Assembly (NCBI GenBank): GCA_002470925.1
Contig: DKOX01000017.1
Coordinates: 1 to 12,183, forward strand
Length of the DNA: 12,183 nucleotides
Direction of reading: 5' to 3'
Source of the DNA: Opitutia bacterium UBA7350
Lineage (GTDB): Bacteria; Verrucomicrobiota; Verrucomicrobiia; Opitutales; Coraliomargaritaceae
The position numbers and the translations under genes are program-made. This document shows positions 7,632-12,183 of the stretch, one piece after another (positions within the stretch are counted from its first letter, which is position 1; each line of letters begins with the position of its first letter). The notes below the pieces were generated by a model. The model was not told the DNA's origin and did no database searches. It saw nothing but the letters and a program-made list of their open reading frames with translations.

Positions 7632-7678
7632 AGAAAAGTTATTTTACTTTCCCTCTTTTGTACTTTTGTACTTTTCTA
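7632..7678. repeat. Inverted repeat and triple tandem octamer before an unknown gene
   Basis: Three adjacent octamers, CTTTTGTA (7655-7662), CTTTTGTA (7663-7670) and CTTTTCTA (7671-7678), end six bases before the ATG at 7684. In addition AGAAAAGT (7632-7639) is an exact inverted copy of ACTTTTCT (7670-7677), with a 30-nt spacer. The stretch is strongly pyrimidine-rich on the + strand, unlike the GC-rich genes on both sides. It could be an operator, a structured 5' leader, or slippage-prone DNA. Function is not shown by sequence alone. Confidence 0.5.
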
Positions 7679-7683
7679 CAAAA

Positions 7684-8169
7684 ATGCCCCGCCGCGACCC
7701 AGTTGAGCAACTCCGCACCTTGAACGAGCTCCTTGCCAGCGCGGCAGCTTCTGACCCGGAGCGCGCCGAACATGCGCGCCGTGCCCTCGATTTTTTCAGC
7801 AATGAACAGGAGCGCACTGAAGCAGGCAAACCCCTTCCAAGTGTCGGTCATTGCGCCCGCGAGCTTGCCCGTCTCCATTTGGGCGATCCGCCGGAGAGCC
7901 TGATCGCCTTCAGTCATTGGCATATCGCGGAGGGACAGGCCTGTGACCCGCTCTGGCTGCGTTCGGAAATTGTTGCCCGGATGCGTGAACTGGCCGGACG
8001 CCGTGCCGCGCTCCTGCTTGTAACAGGGTTGCGCGAAGCCCTCAGTCCCGACGGAACCTATTGGACCCGCGCCCGCCAATCCGAATATCAACGCGTTTGT
8101 GATTCGATCGATGACCTCGCCTGTGCCTGGGCTTCACGCGGTTCAAACTTGCAGGTCGTCGTCATCTAG
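7684..8169 (+). CDS. Unrecognised protein between nrdR and the HIT gene
   Basis: Soluble protein of 161 residues with no signal peptide or TM segment. I do not recognise its family. It starts MPRRDPVEQL and looks mainly helical, rich in Ala, Arg, Glu and Leu. A His/Trp-containing stretch FSHWHIAEGQACDPLWLRSE and a C-terminal segment with SPDGTYWTRARQ and CDSIDDL stand out. It is mildly Arg-rich and may be nucleic-acid linked, but that is a guess. Codon use matches the neighbouring genes, which supports this strand over the overlapping reverse frame. The frame extends to a TTG at 7666, but ATG 7684 is preferred because the TTG lies inside the tandem octamers. It ends 15 nt before the HIT-family gene, so co-transcription with it is likely. 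Confidence 0.75.
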   Translation: MPRRDPVEQLRTLNELLASAAASDPERAEHARRALDFFSNEQERTEAGKPLPSVGHCARELARLHLGDPPESLIAFSHWHIAEGQACDPLWLRSEIVARMRELAGRRAALLLVTGLREALSPDGTYWTRARQSEYQRVCDSIDDLACAWASRGSNLQVVVI

Positions 8170-8170
8170 A

Positions 8171-8182
8171 TTTGATATCAAA
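8171..8182. promoter_or_regulatory. Perfect 12-bp palindrome just before the HIT gene start
   Basis: TTTGATATCAAA is fully self-complementary and ends two bases before ATG 8185, one base after the preceding stop codon. It sits where a ribosome binding site would be expected, and none is present. It may be an operator or a chance palindrome in an AT-rich gap. Confidence 0.3.
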
Positions 8183-8184
8183 CC

Positions 8185-8529
8185 ATGAGCGAAGCCACCC
8201 TTTTTGAGAAGATCATCGCCCGCGAAATCCCCGCAAAAATTGAATACGAGGACGAGCACTGCATTGTTATTCACGACATTGATCCAAAGGCACCGGTTCA
8301 TTGCCTCGTTATTCCAAAAAAACCGATTCCGCGCATCGCTGAAGCGGCGAGCGGGGATCAATCCACGCTGGGGCATCTCCTTTTGATCGCAGCGCAGATC
8401 GCCAAAAAACTCGAACTCGTCGAGGGGTTCAGAATCGCCATCAACAATGGCAGTCATGGCGGCGAGACCGTCCCGCACCTGCATGTGCATCTTTTGGGTG
8501 GTCGCCCCCTGCAGTGGCCTCCGGGCTAA
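8185..8529 (+). CDS. HIT-family (HinT-like) nucleotide phosphoramidase/hydrolase
   Basis: Small histidine-triad protein of 114 residues, the usual length of the HinT branch, which hydrolyses purine nucleoside phosphoramidates and acyl-adenylates through an AMP-histidine intermediate. The C-terminal triad is intact: His98, His100 (nucleophile) and His102 in PHLHVHLLGGR. Other HinT landmarks are TLFEKIIAREIPA (5-17), DIDPKAPVHCLVIPKKPI (31-48), and INNGSHGGETVPH (86-98). The 3' end overlaps the end of the convergent FAD oxidoreductase gene by 4 nt (CTAA holds both stops). It probably shares a transcript with the unknown gene before it. Confidence 0.93.
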   Translation: MSEATLFEKIIAREIPAKIEYEDEHCIVIHDIDPKAPVHCLVIPKKPIPRIAEAASGDQSTLGHLLLIAAQIAKKLELVEGFRIAINNGSHGGETVPHLHVHLLGGRPLQWPPG

Positions 8530-9953
8530 AGCAAATAGCGATTCGCAATCGAGATCCCGCTGAGCATGGCGCCGGTGATGCCGAGGAAGCCCTGATCGGT
8601 TCCCGCCAGATAGAGGTTTTCCAGATGCGTCGTGCCGTCCTTTTGCTTGTGGGTCGCACCATAGATAGCGCCATTTAAGTGACCCGTAAATTTGCGAACG
8701 GTGCGGGGTGTAAACATATCCTTCGCGAGGATGCGGTCGCCGAAATGGGTTCCTTCGGGCAGGGCGGGCAACTGCGCCAGCGCGACCTGCATGAGCTCCG
8801 TATACCAATATTCCTTGCGAGCGGTGTAGGCGGCTTCTTCAAGGGAGCACCAGTCGTCATGATTCGCCATCGCAGTGACCCGTAGAAAACCCTCCTCCAG
8901 TTGCCGTTCGGCTCCGTAATCATAATTATTCGGCAGGCAAATTACCCCGCTGGTGGGATCCACCTCTTCGCCGGTAGGAACCCCCGCATAGCGGAAACGC
9001 TCACGGGTGTTGAAAAAGATAATGGTCTCTTCCCAACCCAGTTCTTCTGGTTGCCCCTCAAAGGCCGTGATGGTTTCGGTAAACGACAACTGTCCGATAT
9101 TCCCGGCCTGCGCATCCTCCGGTTGATCGTCGCAAAGGCGCGCGGTTTCAACCGAACCGGCGGTGGAGAGGATCGTGTCGGCAGTTAAAGTGCTGCCGTC
9201 GTCGAGCGTCAGGGCGGTGGCGCGCTCACCCTCCGCGTGAATGGTTTTTACGCCGCATTTCATTTTACGAAGCCCCCCGAGGCTGCGGAATTTATCCTGC
9301 AGTAAACGGATCACCACCCGCACGCCTTCATAGGGACGGGCGAAGCCTTCAAAAAACAGGGAACGGAACATGATCGCAAATTGGCCAAAATCCATGTCGT
9401 GCGCCTCCGCGCTCCCGTAATACATTACCGGGCAGAAGAGCATATCCTCCAGGAGGGGATCATTGATGTGCCGCTTTACCGCCTCGCGGGCGGAACTCCG
9501 GCCGCCCTCCAGTTGAAAAGGATCCATCTCGCGAATTTCCCCTGCAAGGGCGCAAAATCCGTTGATCTGCTTCGGGAAATTTGCCGCGACCTCTGACTCC
9601 AGGAGGGAAAAATCATTTGAGAATTTCAATCCGCAACTTGGGAAGGCGATGCGGGAACCGAATTGCGGGCAGAGGTCAAGGGCATCATATGGAATCCGCA
9701 ATTGTCGGAGGAGTTTGGTGAGGGGCGTGCCTTTGGTTCCCTTGGGGACATAATTGGTCATGGCATGAAGGCCGACATCGTATTTACGGCCATCGATGCT
9801 GTAAAAGGAATTGAGCCCTCCCGAGGCGTTGTGCCGTTCAAGGATGAGGACTTCGCGCCCCGCAAGGGCGAGACGTATACCCGCTGCCAAGCCCGCCATG
9901 CCCGCGCCGATAATGATGGTTTGGTAGTGCGTTTGAAGTCCTTTGCTGGGCAT
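8526..9953 (-). CDS. FAD-dependent oxidoreductase of the phytoene desaturase/CrtISO-like family
   Basis: Flavoprotein of 475 residues, predicted to desaturate, saturate or isomerise a hydrophobic polyene or acyl chain. The N-terminal Rossmann motif is textbook: IIIGAGMAGLAAGIRLALAG (13-32), Glu39 for ribose (LILER), then the second FAD motif ASGGLNSFYSIDGRKYDVG (43-61), where carotenoid enzymes have a similar GG-x-x-x-S-x-x-x-G-F-x-F-D-x-G. The C-terminus (446-475) carries the FAD-closing segment NLYLAGTDQGFLGITGAMLSG, the place where CrtI and CrtISO have their G-x-G-x-x-G pattern. No signal peptide is seen. No phytoene synthase lies nearby. Upstream on the same strand are a discrete ACP and a FabF-like ketosynthase, so the substrate may be an ACP-made chain rather than a C30/C40 carotenoid. 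The start context ACAAAAATG has no Shine-Dalgarno sequence. The 255-nt gap upstream suggests its own promoter. Confidence 0.88.
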   Translation of the reverse strand: MPSKGLQTHYQTIIIGAGMAGLAAGIRLALAGREVLILERHNASGGLNSFYSIDGRKYDVGLHAMTNYVPKGTKGTPLTKLLRQLRIPYDALDLCPQFGSRIAFPSCGLKFSNDFSLLESEVAANFPKQINGFCALAGEIREMDPFQLEGGRSSAREAVKRHINDPLLEDMLFCPVMYYGSAEAHDMDFGQFAIMFRSLFFEGFARPYEGVRVVIRLLQDKFRSLGGLRKMKCGVKTIHAEGERATALTLDDGSTLTADTILSTAGSVETARLCDDQPEDAQAGNIGQLSFTETITAFEGQPEELGWEETIIFFNTRERFRYAGVPTGEEVDPTSGVICLPNNYDYGAERQLEEGFLRVTAMANHDDWCSLEEAAYTARKEYWYTELMQVALAQLPALPEGTHFGDRILAKDMFTPRTVRKFTGHLNGAIYGATHKQKDGTTHLENLYLAGTDQGFLGITGAMLSGISIANRYLL

Positions 9954-9991
9954 TTTTGTAACTTGAGGATCTCTTCTTCGAAGGCAAGATT

Positions 9992-10033
9992 ACTATAAAA
10001 CTCTATAGTTGGTAGAAAACAGAGATATAGTTG
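9992..10033 (-). promoter_or_regulatory. Operator-like TATAGTTG repeats upstream of the FAD oxidoreductase gene
   Basis: TATAGTTG occurs at 10004-10011 and 10026-10033, exactly 22 bp apart (about two helical turns). The first copy is also the right arm of a 6-bp dyad ACTATA (9992-9997) / TATAGT (10004-10009) with a 6-nt spacer. Read on the - strand, TATAGT at 9997-9992 resembles a -10 box about 40 nt before the ATG at 9953, but no good -35 is found 17 nt before it. The role is inferred from spacing and position only. Confidence 0.3.
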
Positions 10034-10141
10034 AAACGCAGTGAGCGGTAAAACCGAGTGATGCTGGAGGCGGATATTCGGCTTCTTCGCTCCTTTGGGT
10101 TTATAATTACAGAACCCCGAACCTTGCTTGAAACGCAGTGA
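10031..10141. repeat. 14-bp direct repeats in the 255-bp non-coding spacer
   Basis: TTGAAACGCAGTGA occurs exactly at 10031-10044 and 10128-10141. A degenerate third copy lies between them (AAAACCGAGTGATGCTG, 10050-10066, against GAAACGCAGTGAAGCTG after the second copy). The spacer 9954-10208 contains no plausible gene; only a 23-codon frame could be read on the - strand. The repeats lie next to a strong hairpin, which is the look of a genome-dispersed intergenic element, but a single window cannot prove dispersal. Confidence 0.55.
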
Positions 10142-10144
10142 AGC

Positions 10145-10177
10145 TGCGAATCGGCGCGTTCGCGGAGGCCGTTCGCA
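10145..10177. repeat. Bulged GC-rich hairpin (REP-like) downstream of the ACP gene
   Basis: TGCGAA (10145-10150) pairs with TTCGCA (10172-10177), and CGGC (10152-10155) pairs with GCCG (10168-10171). This gives a 10-bp stem with one bulged T and a 12-nt loop that itself holds GCG/CGC. It starts 31 nt past the ACP stop codon in the direction of transcription. On the - strand it is not followed by a U-tract, so it is not a standard intrinsic terminator there. On the + strand it is followed by TCTTAGGTTTTAT, which is closer to one. It may stabilise or end the ACP message, or be part of a dispersed repeat. Confidence 0.45.
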
Positions 10178-10208
10178 TCTTAGGTTTTATAAATAAAGCT
10201 GTAACCCC

Positions 10209-10460
10209 TTACTTGGCGTTGAACTTGGGGGTCAGGTAATTCGCACAGCTTTGGAGCGAAGCCAGTTCAGGGTAGTCTGCTTCCGGTACTTCAATGCCAT
10301 GCTGTTTGCGTAATTCCATGACGATATCGAGAAAATCCATGGAATCCAGATCCATTTGTTCGCGGAGCGCGACCTCATCCTTGAGGCCACTGGTTTCCTC
10401 ATCGGGTGCGATTTCGTTGATAATATCAATGACGATTTGTTTTACCTGATCTTCGGTCAT
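10209..10460 (-). CDS. Acyl carrier protein (discrete, specialised)
   Basis: Acidic ACP of 83 residues that carries acyl chains on a 4'-phosphopantetheine arm. The attachment serine is Ser40 in the motif LDSMDFLDIVMEL (38-50), at the start of helix 2, where the standard fatty-acid ACP has DSLDTVEL. Acidic helix 1 (EDQVKQIVIDIINEIAP, 3-19) and the C-terminal helix are present. The DSMDF variant and the position 38 nt behind a FabF-like gene point to a dedicated ACP for that ketosynthase rather than the housekeeping acpP, which usually lies beside fabF/fabG in fatty-acid operons. The start ATG has only a weak GAG nearby. No acyltransferase, ketoreductase or dehydratase gene is in view. Confidence 0.92.
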   Translation of the reverse strand: MTEDQVKQIVIDIINEIAPDEETSGLKDEVALREQMDLDSMDFLDIVMELRKQHGIEVPEADYPELASLQSCANYLTPKFNAK

Positions 10461-10498
10461 GCTCTTGAAATGAGGGTTTTTGGGTTTGGGTGCAAGGC

Positions 10499-11734
10499 TC
10501 AGGATTCAAATTTTTTCACTATGAGGGCAGAATTGATCCCAAGCATACCAAATGAATTGTTAAAGATTACCTTCACTGCGTCAACCTTCCGTGGCTCATT
10601 GACCACGAGGTTGGGTAGAGCGCACTCGGGGTCAAGTTCATCAATATTGATGGTTGGGTGAATAATGTTGTCCTGAAAAGAGGGGAGGTTACCCGCCAAT
10701 TCCAAGGCTCCGGCCGCACCCATTGCATGGCCGATGTAGCTCTTGGTGTTGTTGATATAGGTGCTGGGGCTTTCGCCGAAGACCTCTGCGACTGCTTTAA
10801 TCTCTTGAATATCACCCTGTGGGGTAGAAGTGGCGTGGGTATTTACGATATCAACCTCAGAAGGTTTCATCCCCGCTGAGGCGAGGGCCTGCCGCATACA
10901 CTCCGCTTGCCGTTCCGGATTGGGGAGGACGTAGTCACTGGCATCGGAATTGATGCGGTAGCCCGCGATTTCTCCCAGAATGGTAGCACCGCGCGCCTGG
11001 GCATCCTGAAGGCGCTCCAGGCAATAAATCGCGCCCCCCTCGGAAACGACGATTCCGTTGCGGCTTTTGTCAAAGGGACGGCTTGCTTTATTGGGATCGG
11101 AATGTTCCGCGAGGGCGCCCTGACTCTTGAAGCCTGCGAAGATGCCAAAGGTTTGAATGCTCTCGCTGACGCCACCCGCCAGGGCGAAGTCCACTTCCCC
11201 CAAGCGCAGCATTTGCACTGCTTGGATCAGTCCGGCATTACCGGCGGCACAGGCTGCGCCAATGGTGTAATGCGGTCCGGTGATCCCGGTGTTGATGGTT
11301 ATTTCTCCCGCAGGATTATTTGCCACGGTGCGGGGGTTGTGGTGATGCGTCCAGTAGCGTACATCATAGTCAAACTGAGAAATATTATAAACCTCGTTCT
11401 CGGTCTCGACATTCCCGTGCTCCGTGGTGCCTACATAAACTCCGATGCGGGATTTATCGAAGCCCTCAAAATCGAGACCGCTGTTTTGTATGGCTTCGTG
11501 CGCGCAGTAGATTGCGATGCTGCCCGCCCGTGTTCCGACCCGCAATTCCTTCCGCGATTGGTATTGCTTCGGGTCAAAATTACAGACCCCCGCCGGTACT
11601 TGACCCATGTAACGCATCTCGATGGATTCCACATGACCGACGCCCGCGAGCAGGTTTGCGCGGAATTCCTCCAGGGTGTTGCCGTTGGGGGCGGTCAGGC
11701 CAAGGCCTGTGATTACAATACGGTCGAGTTCCAT
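10499..11734 (-). CDS. FabF-like beta-ketoacyl-ACP synthase
   Basis: Decarboxylating condensing enzyme that extends an acyl chain with malonyl-ACP. The thiolase-fold protein has 411 residues, normal for the family. The catalytic triad is complete: Cys162 (GAACAAGNAG), His300 (NTHATSTPQGD) and His336 (NTKSYIGHAMGAAG), plus Lys331. Two departures from FabF stand out: the nucleophile motif is ACAAGN rather than ACATS, and the C-terminal gating loop reads NSFGMLGINS (393-402) where FabF has NSFGFGGTN. Both imply a different acyl pocket. The frame can be extended to TTG 11803, but that would overlap gcvT; ATG 11734 gives the family N-terminus MELDRIVITGLG. The gene sits 65 nt after gcvT and 38 nt before the ACP gene. 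There is no chain-length-factor partner next to it. It is most likely a specialised ketosynthase, not the essential FabF. Confidence 0.92.
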   Translation of the reverse strand: MELDRIVITGLGLTAPNGNTLEEFRANLLAGVGHVESIEMRYMGQVPAGVCNFDPKQYQSRKELRVGTRAGSIAIYCAHEAIQNSGLDFEGFDKSRIGVYVGTTEHGNVETENEVYNISQFDYDVRYWTHHHNPRTVANNPAGEITINTGITGPHYTIGAACAAGNAGLIQAVQMLRLGEVDFALAGGVSESIQTFGIFAGFKSQGALAEHSDPNKASRPFDKSRNGIVVSEGGAIYCLERLQDAQARGATILGEIAGYRINSDASDYVLPNPERQAECMRQALASAGMKPSEVDIVNTHATSTPQGDIQEIKAVAEVFGESPSTYINNTKSYIGHAMGAAGALELAGNLPSFQDNIIHPTINIDELDPECALPNLVVNEPRKVDAVKVIFNNSFGMLGINSALIVKKFES

Positions 11735-11799
11735 TACTAAAGAAAAGCCTATAGCATTTGCAGGAGCGATTCTGTCAATCCAGTAACGCAGACTGCAAC

Positions 11800-12183
11800 T
11801 CAATGCGCGGTCTTGTGCAAGGGCGGCTGAGCAACCTGTAGTGCGGTGCGGTGACCCCGCAATTCAATATTCAAGCTGCTTCCCGCAGCAGTACCTGCAA
11901 TAAGGGCGCTTCCGATTGGGGCGTTCAAAATGGGTGAGAGCGTGCCGGAGCAGACTGTGCCGACTGTTTCGCCCTTCGCGTTGAGGACTGCGGTGCCGGC
12001 CCGTGCGATGCGGCGACCCTCCAATTTGAAATACACCATCTGCCGCTCGCTATTTCCGTCCTTATGCGCTTGGAGAGCGGCCATGCCGATAAAATCTTCC
12101 TTCCCGAATTTCACAGTCCAGTCGAGGCCTGCTTCCAGCGGGTTAATCGCATCGCTCAACTCATGCCCGTAAAGTGGCAGACC
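11800..12183 (-). CDS. gcvT: Glycine cleavage system T protein (aminomethyltransferase), C-terminal part
   Basis: GcvT moves the methylene group from the aminomethyl-lipoyl arm of the H protein to tetrahydrofolate, releasing ammonia. Only the last 127 residues are in the window; the frame runs off the right edge, so the 5' end is missing because of the window limit. The visible part begins GLPLYGHELSDAINPLEAGL and continues with FGKEDFIG, the family's signature region. It then enters the C-terminal barrel with GRRIARAGTAVL and GTVCSGTLSPIL, where GcvT has G-x-V-T-S-G-x-x-S-P. The tail PPLHKTAH is ordinary. It lies 65 nt before the ketosynthase gene on the same strand. A functional link with that gene is not expected. 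Confidence 0.9.
   Translation of the reverse strand, partial: GLPLYGHELSDAINPLEAGLDWTVKFGKEDFIGMAALQAHKDGNSERQMVYFKLEGRRIARAGTAVLNAKGETVGTVCSGTLSPILNAPIGSALIAGTAAGSSLNIELRGHRTALQVAQPPLHKTAH

Noticed and set aside
7639..8091. 150-codon open frame on the - strand opposite the unknown gene
   Set aside because: The + frame has codon use like its neighbours and fits the run of co-oriented genes; the - frame would face into nrdR with no support.
8143..8808. 221-codon open frame on the - strand across the HIT gene and the end of the FAD gene
   Set aside because: It overlaps two well-supported genes in other frames and shows no recognisable domain.
10145..10177. Rho-independent terminator for the ACP gene
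   Set aside because: The stem is strong, but no U-tract follows it on the transcribed - strand.
10110..10181. 23-codon frame on the - strand inside the spacer
   Set aside because: It lies entirely in the hairpin and repeat element and has no ribosome site; more likely a by-product of the repeat.
9954..10208. CRISPR array
   Set aside because: Only two exact 14-bp repeats with a degenerate third and irregular spacing; no cas gene nearby.
10907..11740. 277-codon open frame on the + strand opposite the ketosynthase gene
   Set aside because: The - strand frame has a complete catalytic triad and family motifs; the + frame resembles no family and is a mirror of GC-biased codons.
11735..11803. Longer ketosynthase N-terminus from a TTG at 11803
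   Set aside because: It overlaps the end of gcvT, and the family N-terminus begins at ATG 11734.

Overview
This 12.2 kb window is chromosomal DNA from a Gram-negative bacterium. KdsB (CMP-Kdo synthesis) and an O-antigen-ligase-like protein imply an LPS-type outer membrane. The gene style fits the Verrucomicrobiota (Opitutae-like) or a relative: a FecR-like protein beside a membrane cyclase, a CHHGMRS rhodanese, a phytoene-desaturase-like enzyme beside an ACP and a ketosynthase, and almost no Shine-Dalgarno sequences. The lineage is inferred from style, not from a marker gene. I see no tRNA, rRNA, CRISPR array, insertion sequence, integrase or phage gene.

Left region, + strand (10-4102): three closely linked genes with lower GC than the rest. 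They encode a multi-TM O-antigen ligase/polymerase-like protein with a C-terminal TPR part, a secreted FecR-like protein, and a membrane class III adenylate cyclase. The cyclase looks like a CHASE2-type protein whose sensor domain has shrunk to about 40 residues. This looks like a cell-surface and signalling module. A small rhodanese gene (4109-4426, - strand) faces it from the other side.

Central region, + strand (4456-8529): a housekeeping block of kdsB, trpB and a trpG/pabA-type glutaminase, very probably one operon, then nrdR, an unrecognised 161-residue protein, and a HIT-family (HinT-like) hydrolase. Two short symmetric or tandem DNA elements lie directly in front of the last two genes.

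Right region, - strand (8526-12183): read in the direction of transcription, the C-terminal part of gcvT (cut by the window edge), a FabF-like ketosynthase with an altered active-site gating loop, a discrete acyl carrier protein, a 255-bp non-coding spacer, and a phytoene-desaturase/CrtISO-like FAD oxidoreductase. The spacer carries direct repeats, a bulged hairpin and operator-like repeats. Ketosynthase, ACP and flavoenzyme together suggest a specialised fatty-acyl or polyene pathway. This is the best candidate for an undescribed system here, though the window holds only part of it.
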